A stretch of DNA of 64,000 nucleotides from assembly GCA_037044905.1 (NCBI GenBank), contig JBAOKB010000180.1, forward strand, positions 1-64,000, read 5' to 3'. The notes below the pieces were generated by a model that saw only the letters and a program-made list of their open reading frames with translations, did no database searches and was not told where the DNA came from. The translations under genes and the position numbers were made by a program. Origin of the DNA: Hortaea werneckii. Lineage: Eukaryota > Ascomycota > Dothideomycetes > Mycosphaerellales > Teratosphaeriaceae. This document shows, in pieces, positions 23,075 through 34,710 of the stretch. Each line of letters starts with the position of its first letter. Position 1 is the first letter of the stretch.

Positions 23075-26000
23075 ATGCCGAAGCTCAAGCAGCTGGTATG
23101 CTCTATTGAGCTAGGTCAGAGCCGAACGCCACTTCAAGAGTATGGCGCACGTTACAGCGACGGCGCTGTCGAAAGCTTCGTCGCTGTGCCAGACACCAAG
23201 ATGCCGTTTTGCATCCGCCTCAAGTCTGAAGGCTACATCGCGCCTGGTCTTGCCGCCTTTGTCTTCATGGACGGGCAGTACCAGTGCAACCGCAACAAGC
23301 TCCAGCTCCGCATGCCAGACGACGGTGTGCCAGAGAGCGATTACGAAATCGATTTCTGCTTGAGACAGAAGGAGGAAAAGACTGCGAACGGAACCTTTGT
23401 AGGCCGTCAATGGTCGTTTGCAGAACTGAACACGAGTAAGGAAAGCCGTTGAATGGATATACTTACAGATGCTAACATACTTCCAGCTAAGTCGGACAAG
23501 GCTGCAAATCTGAATCCACAATTCTTGCACAACATCGGCACTATTGAAGTGGTCATTCTGCGCTGTAAGAGGGAAGGTGAAGATGTCCCCACCCCAACGC
23601 TACAGGCTGGACTGATTCCTCCCGTCCCTCCCAAAGCCCCCTCAGCCAAACTCATCGCCGGTCGGACTCAAGCGCCGTCTGCAGCTCCAGCCGCAAAAGC
23701 GAAGCAGCCGACTCCGGCTCCAAGTGATGCCCTCGGGGGTCTATTTGGCCTCTTTGATGGCGCATGCGACGAGAAAGAGATCTCGCTCCCAGATGAGAAG
23801 CCCATCGACACACGTATGAAGAGCGTCGACACCATTGGGGGTTTGGATGGTGCAGGTGATTTTCCGGCCCCTTATCAACATGTCGCGCTGCCACCAGTCG
23901 ATGGGAATGGCCACGTAATGCCTCGCCCCCCTGATGGATATACCTGGGACCCGATTGTTGGTAGATTTTTGCCAGTAAGCGAAGTGGGTCATTACCAGTC
24001 AGAATACGAACCTAGAACGCTGTCTGAATGGGAACGTGCTCTGCAAGTTCGCCGCGACGACCGTTCTGCAACTCACCAGCAAGGTAAGGCCACTTCGCCG
24101 AGTTCGTCTCCTGTGCCAGTGGATGCAAATGTTGACATGACTCCAGGTAACACAAATGAGCGAGAGCAACTTGACGGCTATGGTGGACCAAACGTAAATA
24201 TTTACCAAGGTTGGGGCTGGGACAATCGTGGGTATGATGACATGCAAGGCGATCATTACTTTGGTATGACCGGTGCAGACCGTGTGAACCAAAAGATGAA
24301 GATGCGCGAACAAGGCCATACTGTGTCCCTCTCACAGGCTCCGATCCAGAATGCAATGCCACAAGGTTACGGTCGTGTCGCCAACCCGATGCCGCAACAG
24401 TACAACGCTCCGCAATACATCCCTCAGCAGGAAGTTGCAAAACAGGCACAAATGAACCCCAATGACCTAATTCAGTTTGGCCCTGTCGAGCTCCAACAGC
24501 ACATTCGCGAGATGAAGTCTCGGTTGACTGAAACTATCGATGAGTCGAGCAACATCTTGGCCCGAATACGTGCGGATCCTCGGAACGCTGAAGATCCAAG
24601 CCTGATGCAGAAGTTGCAGGCCCTACAAGAAGAATCAGCCTATCTGACGAAAACAATCGAGGTCCATGTGATGGGTCTGAACGACTGGATCGAAAACGCA
24701 TTGAAGAATCCTGACAAAGAGGACTTGGAAATACTTCAAAAGCTGCGTCAAACGCAAGAGGGTGCGCGCACCAAGGAGACATCTGCCGCTGTGCCGCCTG
24801 TTCGTTATCCAACGCCGGTGGCTCATGGTTGGCAACAGGCCGGCCAAGGTGAGGTTGGGAGGGCCACCACGAGAAAGACCCAACCCCTGATGGAGAATTC
24901 TGGTGGCCTTGCGAACAAGCTGAATGAGCGCTACGCCAGAGTTGCAGCCCAGAACACCCGGCAAAGCGATGCGAACGAAATTCGAGAAGCACAGCAGGAT
25001 AGGGACAGTGGGCCAAAAGCAATCGATTGGGCCTATGAGCAGCCTCATGGCACCGGCCGGACAGGCAATGGCAATGGGCACAGAGCCTTGCCTCAGAAAC
25101 CAGCGGCTGATGGTACTGGCTGGGCGGACGATGACAAAGGCCATCAGAGCTCGCCTCAGGATCCAGCGGCTGGTGGCACTGGCTGGGCAGACGATGAAGC
25201 AGGCCATCAGAGCTCGCCTCAGGGAGCAGCAGTCGATACTTGGGGAGCTCCTCGCTCTCCGCAACAGTGGAGCGGAAACGAAAGCGCTGGCTCGAACGGA
25301 GCAAGCGGCCAGCAACAGAACATCAACCGAGCATGGAGCGGCAGTACTTCTCATCGTGGTCGTCAGCAAGACAACGGCGGCTGGAGTCCAGCCGGGAGTC
25401 AGCAGAAGACATCACACAGCCACCGCGGGGGTAGTATTTACAACCCAACAAGTCCATCCGGAAAGGTCAACGATGCTGGGTGGGCCGATGGCGCAGTGGC
25501 GTCAGATCAAGGTCGTCGTGAAAGGACTCCGAGCATCTTAATTCAATCACCGTCTCCGGGAGCCCATGTCAAATCCTACTGGGCGGATTGGCGTCAAACA
25601 ACAATGCCGCAAGACTCTCCAGGCCATGGCATGAAGAAGCGTGAAGTCGTCAGGGACCCGTGCGACTATCCTGCCGCCCCTGTGCCAACCGTGCCGGAGG
25701 GAAAGCTGAAAGACATCAAGCATGGCATCCAAGCTGGTAAATTCCGTACGATAATTCATTTAAGCAACGAAAAGCTAATCTCAATCTCAGGAAAGGGTGC
25801 CAATTACTCACACCGTTGCCATCGTCCTGCCTATATGGACACCATGGCCGAGCCGTATGCGGTCTTCTCTTTCAAGTACCGCAGCAAGGAGGCGTTGGAA
25901 AAAATCCTCAAGCGTGATGTTTCTTCCGACGTCCAAGCAACCGTCAAGCAGGCAGAAGAAGAGAAGTTCCTGAATATGCCGAAGCACAAGCTTGTCGAAG

Positions 26001-26677
26001 AGCTTATGAAGATGCGTCTGCCCGGAGACTCACCTTCACCGAAAAAAGCCTTGACCGGCAGCGCAGCTTCAACTTGGGGCGGTGCGGCAGAAGCACGCGG
26101 CGCGGCAGGACAAGGCTGGGATAGCCAGTCAAATGGCGGAAAGCAGACGCATGCCGGTGGCTGGGGTGAGCAGAGTGCGCATGGTCGTGGAAATTCTTCT
26201 TCCAAGAGCGTGCGCAGTGTTTCAAAAGGCTATGCTGCTAACACTGCTTGGGACGAGCCTCAGTCCCAGCAAGCTGACAATGCAGCATGGGGTGGTAATA
26301 CGGACGCCAAGGATACATGGGGCGCGAACAGCGCTCGAGACTCGAACAATCAAGCTGGATGGGCTAACGAGACCCCAGCTGCGGGTGTTGGTTGGGACGG
26401 GGCCGCCTCGTCGAAGCCAATGCGGTACAAAGCACCAGTCGTTCATGACATTGATTCAGAAGGAGGAAGTCTCGCCACCGGGTTCACGAATAACTCTGAC
26501 AGGCTGAGGCCTCGACTCTCTCCCCAGGATTCGGTTCCCGTTCACCACTTTGGCGGCTTCGCTGAGAAGCAAGACATGGTGCATCAGGATGGTCCAACCT
26601 ATCCGACTGCTGGGAATGCCACCAGCGCTGGCCAAGGCCTCCTTCCCTGGGGCAGACCGAATGTCTACGCTCCGTAG
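23075..26677 (+). CDS. large GW/WG-repeat protein with an N-terminal DUF7918-like domain
   Basis: Three exons (23075-23435, 23487-25736, 25791-26677) give 1165 residues; introns are 51 and 54 nt. The first ~155 residues resemble the beta-rich fungal domain called DUF7918 (LQEYGARYSDGAVESFVAVP, then FVFMDGQYQCNRNKLQL); this is recognised by pattern only. The rest is disordered, with one coiled-coil-like segment near residue 460 (LQQHIREMKSRLTETIDESS) and a short folded piece around PAYMDTMAEPYAVFSFKYRS. More than a dozen Trp residues lie in Gly/Ser/Ala contexts, many as GW or WG (QGWGWDNRG, GTGWADD, DTWGAP, STWGGA, HAGGWGEQ, AAWGGN, DTWGAN, VGWDGA). Such spacing is the hallmark of Argonaute-hook proteins. 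The 54-nt second intron has no stop codon, so retention would add 18 residues. Confidence 0.88.
25076..25234 (+). repeat. 63-bp coding tandem repeat, about 2.5 copies
   Basis: Units at 25076-25138 and 25139-25201, plus a partial third at 25202-25234, lie in the GW-rich region of the gene. Each full unit encodes 21 residues centred on GTGWADD and ends before GH(R/Q). The unit carries one GW motif, so repeat-number change would alter the number of motifs. Confidence 0.85.
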
Positions 26678-27267
26678 GAAACCCCGATGAAGAAGTGGGA
26701 GAAAGGTGGCTGGGCAAGGGAGATGGTGGAAGGAGTTTCAAAATACTGAATAAGCGACAGCAAGGATGGCGGATTAAGAGATCGAAAAGATTGGGAAAAA
26801 AAAAAAAAAACGGCTGTATGGATAGTCAGACCCGAGCAAGCAAAGCCACCGGCGGTGGGCAGGCACGAAGTAGTGTTATGCACAAGTATACATAGTAACT
26901 CTTCTCTCTACCACAATGGCGAATGCTACCTAGGTATGCAGTTCAAGAGACACACAGCTCTAGGTACGCAAGTAGTCTGCCGTTCGGCAATAGATGTGTG
27001 CAATGCCGTACCAGGACTTTTGCGCTTACTCTCCCGCTCGGCCTTCACATGCCCAACCGAGGTAATGATGTAGTATCACGAGCGCAGAGCAGCTACGTGA
27101 GAGGTAGTGCGGCTCGCAGCAATGTAGGCTCTACATTCTCTTCACAACAGAGCGTGATAAGCATCGAGAGGTCGAAGCAAATCTGGCACTTATCCCAAAC
27201 AGATGCGTATAGGGTGGAGATCAGCAGTCACCAACTTCACCAGGCCAGAACTGGCTCGACAGCAACC
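26678..27267. other. intergenic region
   Basis: Contains an A15-type tract near 26795-26810 and no supported gene. Confidence 0.6.
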
Positions 27268-28137
27268 ATGGACAACCTAAAGGCGTTGCAGGTGAGCGTG
27301 GCATGTGAAAGCAGCGCCTGTATTCCGACCTACTGACAAAGACTCGCAGGAATCAATAGAGAAGAACATCATCCTCAATCCCAAGTACCACGACCCGCTC
27401 GTGCTCGTCAAAGCCATCCGCAATGGCCTCGTCTACGGCTCCAAAGTCCGCTTCCCGCACGCGCTGGTCATGATCTTCCTGTTCCGGTCCGGCACCGTGC
27501 AGGAGAAGATCAAGCTCATCTACAAAGCCACACGGCAGCATGCCACGAACCTCGCCAAGTTCGCGTTGCTGTACAAGAGCAGTATGCTGGCGCTGAAGGG
27601 CGTCAACGGCGGCAAAGAGCAGAGCGTGCATAGTTTCATGGCGGGCCTGTTTGGCAGCTACTGGGTCTTTGGCCATGGTAAGGCGGGCACAAGCAGCGTG
27701 AACCAGCAGATCTGCATCTACGTCTTTGCCCGTGTGGTCCTCGCTTTTGCCAAGCTGGCTGTGCAGCCGCCGGGCGATAACAGCTTGGTCGGCAGCCGCT
27801 ATGGCGGACACGGCGGGAAGGGACTACTGGGACTGAACGAAGAGCAGCTACAAAGAGTCCGACAGAACTCGTGGCCCGTATTCGCAAGTTTGAGCTGGGC
27901 GTGCGTGATGTGGCTGTTCAGATGGTACCCGGAGACGCTGCAACCCAGCTTACGGAGCAGCATGCAATACATGTACGTGGCCTTCCAACTCGCTCTCCCC
28001 TTGTTGATTGCATTGTTCGCAGGCTTGCCAGCATGTACTACTGACGCAGGGGCTGACCATCCGCTTTTCCCTCTCCTAGATACGGCAACGCAGACACATG
28101 GGATGGAGCCAAGAATTTCCTCTGGCACAACAAGTGA
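27268..28137 (+). CDS. peroxisomal membrane protein 4 (PMP24/PXMP4, Tim17 family)
   Basis: Three exons (27268-27291, 27350-27972, 28080-28137) with 58- and 107-nt introns give 234 residues. The first exon encodes only MDNLKALQ. The protein matches PXMP4 along its length: HDPLVLVKAIRNGLVYGSKV, then RFPHALVMIFLFRSGTVQEK, SVHSFMAGLFGSYWVFG and a C-terminal FRWYPETLQPSLRSSMQY. The third exon supplies the family ending (IYGNADTWDGAKNFLWHNK), which is absent if the last intron is read through. Several hydrophobic helices make it an integral membrane protein. PXMP4 is found in peroxisomes of animals and fungi; its transported substrate, if any, is not established. Confidence 0.9.
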
Positions 28138-28697
28138 TTTTGACACCCTGCATAGCGAAGGCGCTTTTCTTGTTTTTGGAATGTTTTCCCCCGGCTTGTA
28201 TATATTGCATTGCGGCCTTTCTCTTATTTGCACGATCAGACGACATCTGCTCTTTCTATACGTGTTCTAAAGAAGGCGCTGACCGCGCTGAAAACAGTTT
28301 TGCCAATTCTGAGCACTGGTACAGCTTTGATACTTTCATCCATCAGTACAACTATCCGGCTATGCCAGGAGCGCCAGCCAAAATGGATTGAAGCGCGCCT
28401 ACATCACGGTAGGCTTGCGAGTTCGACCATCGTCTGGAAGCAGGCAAGAACCTGAAGCACACTTGGCGTTCTAGAGAGCCTTATTCACGATTGCATGATA
28501 TACCATAGAAACAAGGTCAACATACCGAGGGCTGTGAAACATCTGCGTAAAGTATGACTTCGCGCACTCTATGTCCAACATCTACACGAAACCAGAACCC
28601 TGGTCTGAGCATTCCACCCTATCAAATTGCACTTCTGCCGCACCCCAAACAGAGACATATCATCGTAGACTCATAAGCCATACCTATGCATTGACAA
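28138..28697. other. convergent intergenic region
   Basis: 3' flanks of two converging genes; nothing else recognised. Confidence 0.6.
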
Positions 28698-31132
28698 TCA
28701 CTTCCACTCAGCCCTCTTTGAGAGACTGCCCAATCCCCATTCATGATCACTGACGTGTTCTGCGTCTACATCCGCGCCCTCGTCGATTCGTTGTCGCTTG
28801 TTTGGTTTTCGCACCTGGCTACTCGACGAAGGCGGGGTAAATCCGACTACACTCCCATCTGTCGAGACTGGCGACGCATTAGGAATCCCAGCGTCTTCAA
28901 GATCGACATCCGAGCCCAAGTCATCCTTAACCTCGCTCGAGCCCTTTCCCTTTCGGCAATCAGGCTTGGAGATATCGCCTTTGCGCCTATTGGCTTGGAC
29001 GCAAATCCAGTCGTCGACGTGTTTATTCTCTTTGTCGTAGTGGTCGCCGACGTGGCGGAAGCGATCCTCCCAGGCATTTGGGGCTTCCTTTACAGGAGCG
29101 ATGAGTCGGTCGCAGAACCCACACCAGAAATAGTGGTGGGCCTCACGGCCAATGTGCATGTATTCCGTCTTCAGAGTCACCAACCTTTGCAGCGGGTTAC
29201 CCTTCCGCGACGCTTCCAATTGCAAGGCCCTTGTGTGTTGTGCGATGAGGTGCTTTCGCATCGCGTCGTCACTTTGGAAGAGACTGCCACATTTGTGGTT
29301 GCCTTCGACGATCATGTCACAGCGCCACTGGTCGATGAGAAAGTGTTGTGAGTTCTCATGTCGTTTCCAGTCATTGCGGCTGCCGAATCGCTTCCAGCAG
29401 TCGGCAAAGGTGCATCCGTAAGGACGGGAATGGCGCTTCCTATGTTTCCTGGAAGACTGGTAAGCCAGAGAGCACTGGAAGGGCGTTCATTGAAGCGTAC
29501 CGAAGATCGCACTCGCGCTTCTTGCGTTTACCACATCCGGGCTCATCACAGATGAAGTCGCCATCTGAATGTTTGCAATCCTGTCCGACAGACTGCCGGT
29601 GTAATGATTTTTGTAGGTGGAGTGCTGGACGGGCAACAAGCGGCCTATCTTGTTGCTGTGGCCATTCAACACTGTCCACGTCAAATGTTGGATACACCCC
29701 AGAACTACTGAGCTCAAGCTTCGGCACGTGAGGACTTTGAAGTCCAGACACCTGCGTGACAACTGGTCCTGAGCGGGTATGAATTGCCATGTTAGTCATC
29801 GTGGTACTAGAGGCTGTCGAGTTCGCTCCAAGCACCGTGCTGACTCCATCGTATTCTGAGCACCGCTCGTTTTCGATGTCAGAAAGGTCAGCAAGCTGTT
29901 CTCCAATTCCAGCGATTGCGTTCTCGATGTTGATTGTGGATAAGTAATCGTTTTGCTGAAAGTTATCGGCCGTAGCGGGTGGTAAAATCATCGAACCTGA
30001 CATCTCCCAGCTTGCATGTTGCCCATGGTCATCGCCGCGATAGAGAGAGTCACACACGGATTCTGAGCCGGCATCCACAGCATCAGGGGGACGCTCAGTC
30101 TCGGAACTGTGACCTGGTCAGCCGCTTTGGTAAGTGGAGAGTATATCAGCGTTGACGCACATTGTTAGCAGCTCATCCAATGCTTTCTTATCGCCAGAAA
30201 CATGTTTGCGGAGGGCGTGAGCTTTGAAATTGTCGCGACGAGGCCAAAACTTGACTTTGTGACCCTCTGGTACAGGTGGGCAGGCTTTACAGACGTAGCC
30301 CTTTTTCATGCCGACGGTGGGCGTCTTGCGGTGAACGGATTTCCGGTGCCGTTCGAGGTCATTGTTTGTTGCAAAGCCTAATGTTCTCTTGCAACCAGGC
30401 TCTAAGCACATGTGAGGTCTAGTATGCTGAGAGGCATGCTTGCTTGGTCTTATCAGCAATAGGCCCGACGATAAAACCAGCCATATACGCCTACCTATAT
30501 TCCGATGAATTCTTCAGTACCCTGCTGCACAACGGGCATGGGAATGTCTGTTTAGTTCGGCCAAGACGCCCTCCCACTCTTGCGGCGGTACCGCGGTTCG
30601 CAGTGGGATCAGAACGCACAGTAAAAACGTCGTCGGTGTACCCAGGAGCATCGAGATTCCGCACAAGGTTTGGATGATCATGTATATCCGGGTGAACACC
30701 ATATAGTTGCTGGGCATCACCAGATGCTCTAGAAAAGAATCCGGAAGAGCTACTGAACGAGGATCTTGAGTCCTCGTACGGCCCGCCGAGTCGTAGACCT
30801 CCCGGTGAAGCTAGTGACAGTTGACCATCCAGGTACGCAGGATGCAGAGGTACTTCCTGTGTCTGGAAGGATGCTTGTGGATTTGCGTGAAAGGGACGAG
30901 GCGGCTCGTCCAAGCGCTTCGTGAACGGCAATATCTCTTGAACGTTGACTTGAATGCCAGGCCTCTGTACAGTCAGGTCTTCGGCCGCGGAACCGTCTCG
31001 TCCGTAGGGGACGTCGAAGTGAGCAAAGATGTTGGTGTCATCGTTGGATACAAATGGCTGGTCAACTATAGTGACTTGGTGTTCGAAGCCATCGGAGTTG
31101 AAGCTGGTCTGCCAATGATTTTCATCCATCAT
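28698..31132 (-). CDS. multi-finger C2H2 zinc-finger regulator
   Basis: Four exons (31132-30495, 30442-30161, 30106-29501, 29448-28698) give 758 residues; introns are 52, 54 and 52 nt, all phase 2. The first ~190 residues are disordered. Fingers follow: one starting at Cys199 (CPLC, 12 residues, H-x3-H), whose geometry fixes the first 3' splice site; a second with CLEPGC and HRKSVH; then, after a low-complexity linker, CDEPGC with HRKRH, CTFADC with HENSQH, and a further CGSLF finger with HLIAQH. The C-terminus has a bipartite-like basic stretch (RKPNKRQR). The first 3' splice site is AAG rather than CAG/TAG. It is probably a DNA-binding transcription factor; targets are unknown. Confidence 0.85.
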
Positions 31133-31992
31133 GTCTGCCTTGCTGCGACAAGCTGAGCTTGGGCAAGCCAGTCAGATGTCTAAAGTCAAAGGCGCTGGGT
31201 TTGGTGCTACGGCGGTGGAAATCTGCGACTCGAGAATCACAGCGCCAATGTGATACAGCCTTGTCGTGAGAACACCTTCTCAGGCCTTGAAGCCGCAATG
31301 GCTGCCGCTAAGAGCCGGAAAATGTTAAGAAGGGTTGATGACAATAGGTAGCCTGATCATCACACGGCTGAGAAACATAGCCAACGGGCAGAGATGGAAG
31401 GTGAAGTTGGAAAAGGAGAGTAACGGGGATGTCCTTGACATGGTCCGCAAGAAGGAGAGAATCTAAGAGACTGGAGCTTTTTGATGGACTGCCCAACATG
31501 AGGCCGCCCGGCTTGTGAGAGCGAAAGGGCGAAAGACGGTGGAGCATGGTTGCATGTGTATCACTCCGGTGTGCGCACCAAAGGTTGCCTTGCAGAACCC
31601 CTCATATCGGGGCGAAGAAAGCCAGCTCCAAGCGGCTAGCGTGGTGAGGCCGCCCTGAGAGATGAATCCGTGCAACCCGTCCACGCTGGCAGCTGGCTGT
31701 CCTCGGCCCATGCTACATGGCGACGTTATCTTCACAGTTGGACAGTGTACCCGGAAAGATACTGTAGCGAGGGCGTCACCATCGGATGGGTGCATGGAGC
31801 CTTGGGACGTCAAAGAATCTTGTGAATGAAATATATTTCCTTAATGCTTCCACCTCGGTTCTCTGTGAATGTTACATGCAAGCTATGCTCACTTGGGGGT
31901 ATTTGCCCTATTATGCCAGAAACGCCAAAATCGCTATGCAAAGCCTCCGAACCAGTCTTCAGCTTCCTCTATCCAACCAAGACTTATTTCCT
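31133..31992. other. intergenic region
   Basis: 860 bp without a supported gene; holds the promoter of the zinc-finger gene and the 3' flank of the cell-wall transglycosidase. Confidence 0.6.
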
Positions 31993-33350
31993 TTACAGCA
32001 TCCACAAACCCAAAGCAATGCTGAGGATCGAGCCGCCCGTCATAATCATGTTCGCCGACGCGCCGTTCTCGGCCTGAGCGGGAGTGCTGCTGGAGCTCGA
32101 AGGGCTGTCGCTGCTGGCGGAGCTGTTGCCACTCGAACCCGAAGCAGTACTAGAGCCTGAAGAGCCAGTTGCAGAATAGCCAGACTGCTGAGGCACCTGG
32201 GTAGTGGCACTGACGACCGAGGTCGCCATGCTGCCTGTGCCTTGAGCGGTGCCCTGGGCAGTGCTGTTACCGGAGCCGCCCATCATGCCGGTACTCGTGG
32301 GCGACGAGCTGGAGACGGTCTTGGACTGCACAATGCCCGCGGTGTTCTGGTTGACAGCCTCTACACTGTGGCTCGAACTTGGTGCAGCAGTCTCAGTGGA
32401 CTTGGCAGAGCCGTTCGAGGTTGTGGCGGTGGAAGCGCTGCCGCTGGACGAGGCAGAAGAGGAGGCACCCGACAAGTTGGAGTTGTCAGTGTCGAGCAGC
32501 TTGATGCTCTCGTAGCTGCCGGACTTGTCGCCGTACTTGTATGCCTTGGCTGGGTTGTTGTTGGTGATCTCGACCGACTTGACGTACATGATGTACGGGG
32601 CGTTGTCGAAAGTTGTCTTGCCACCAGCCCACTCCACAGTAGCTTCTGCCTTAGCACAGCCGCCGCACCATGACCCAAGCTTCACACGCATAGGAGTCTG
32701 TGGGTAGTTCTTGCCACCAAGGGCAACCGGGTCATCGTAGGTCACGGTGCGCACGGTGCTGCCGTCGATGATCCACTCAATGCGCTCCTCGTTCCAGTCG
32801 ATGGTGTAGGTGTGGAACGTGTCTTGAGGCGAGGAAACCGACGAGAATCCACCACGGTCGTAGGTAGTGGTGTTTCCTTTGCCGAAGAAGTTCGTCTGGA
32901 CCTGGGTAGTGTCGCCACCGAGCCACTCCCAGTCGATCTCGTCAAGATCGTCCGATTCGAGCACGACAGAGCTGACAATACCCTGACCGGGCGCAGCCTT
33001 CATAGTGACATCAACGCGTCCGAAGAAGATGTAGAAGCTGTATCCCGTGTCAGTCTCGTGAAACTTCTCGTCACCCATTGAAAAACATACTCAGTCTCGA
33101 CAGTCGGAGCATCCTTCCCATCCGAGATAGAAAACTCGGCACCCTGGTCACCAAGTTCGATTTTTGTAGCTACTGCTTCAGTCCAAGAGTCAAGGCCACC
33201 ATCGCTCGTGAAGTCGGCACTGAATGATTTGGAGTTGAGGCCGGTATCGTTTGGACAAGTCTTCTCCAACGGGTCGCAATCGGTAGATGTCTGCGCGAAC
33301 GCATACGGCAAAGCAGCCGCGAAGGCCACTGCGGTAGCCGAAAGACGCAT
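31993..33350 (-). CDS. CRH-type GPI-anchored GH16 chitin-glucan transglycosidase
   Basis: Two exons (33350-33091 and 33037-31993) with a 53-nt intron give 434 residues. A signal peptide (MRLSATAVAFAAALPYAFAQ) leads into a GH16 domain whose catalytic motif DEIDWE places the two carboxylates at Glu120 and Glu124. SDDLDEIDWEWLGGDTTQVQ, NFFGKGNTTTYDRGG and WCGGC are typical of Crh1/Utr2. The C-terminal ~150 residues are Ser/Thr/Gly-rich and end in a hydrophobic tail (GGSILSIALGLWML) after small residues, consistent with GPI attachment. The family cross-links chitin to beta-1,6/1,3-glucan at the cell wall. The intron must be removed to give the conserved VETDFYIFFGRVDV. Confidence 0.95.
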
Positions 33351-34710
33351 TCTGAAGGTGAAGTTGTGTTCTGGTATAGAGTTTCGGCACCTCGTTGATG
33401 AAGCTTTAAGTCAATGTGCCCTCGTTTTGAGGGGTTGTTGCAAGCGAGTGTGTGTCAGTTGAAGTGATGGTATATGACTGATAAGGAAAACACAAAGAGG
33501 TAGAAGGAAAAGTAGAAAGAGACCGTGAATGAAGAATCAGTAGGATACGCAATGTGCTGGAGACCTACCAGCGACGCGCAACCTCTTGTGCTATATACGA
33601 GCCAGCATTCTGAAGCCTCTAGGGGGTTCCCCACTGGCGCGCCGTTGCTCAGCCACTGCCGGTACCTGCAGCGGCTCTCGGCGGGCCCTTTCCAGCCCGG
33701 ATACGAAGACGATCATTGGACAGCATCGCTTAGCGCTGAAACTCTGCTAATTCAAGTCGCAACGAGCGTCATGTTTCTAGAAATTCGCTTCGTACCCGTG
33801 TGTTCCGTGGCGACCGTTGGAATGCGACCGTGAGAGCCGTGTCACGACCCCAACCTCGACCTGGACACACGCCACTGATTGCGTCGCCAGCCTTTCGAAC
33901 GAATCTTGAGTTTCTGCAAAAGCAAATGCATACCATCATGTAATCGCGCAGTCAACCGCAGTGATGAGTGAGATTGCGGAGATTAACGCCGTGGCACCAC
34001 GCAGCCCTATGCATATGAAACGGGCCCCGAAACCATCTGCAAATCTCGGCTGTCATTTGCTGGAGACCCAAATCTCTGTGCCTTCGCCCGTGAATCACGC
34101 CCAGATCAGCTGTTCAGAGCGTTTGGAGCTCCGGATTTTACCATGTGACGATGCTCGTTGATCAGACGTTTCTTGGGCTGGAGTGACAGCCCCATAATCT
34201 ATACCCCATCCGAGAGCCAAACAACCCAGCAATGCACACGTTGATTTGCCTGCGATGAATATGCAGGAAGCCTCCTACCGCAGCCTGGCTTTCGCCTCTA
34301 TGCGGCATTTCAGCGAACCGAAGTGGCCGGGTAGCGCATGGTCATCGCTCGTGTCCCCCTAGCCGCCGTTACTAGTTCAGGGTGCCGTGACTTCGGAAAG
34401 TGATCCAAGACACATAGGCAGTCTTGGGGATGGTTGGCACTGCTCCTGCTTCACCGGCCGAAAGAGTCCGCCAACAGCTGCTACGCGAAATGCAATGTTC
34501 GACAGATAGAGTCAAAGACCTCATGCGTTAGCCGAGATACCAGGCAGGAGCATGAAATTGTTTTTGCCACCAAGACCGAACGTTTCACGCTCGTCTTTCA
34601 TTCATTATGGTAAGGATGTCAGTACTGTAAACCCGGTGTAATCCTACACTCTCAACGCTGAACGCTACAATCAAACAAGACTCCACGCCAAACGTGACGA
34701 TTCATTCGTC
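33351..34710. other. intergenic region, CRH gene promoter
   Basis: 1.36 kb without a supported gene. A TATATAG on the minus strand at 33592-33598, about 240 bp before the CRH start codon, is a possible TATA element. Short plus-strand frames here show no domain. Confidence 0.55.
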
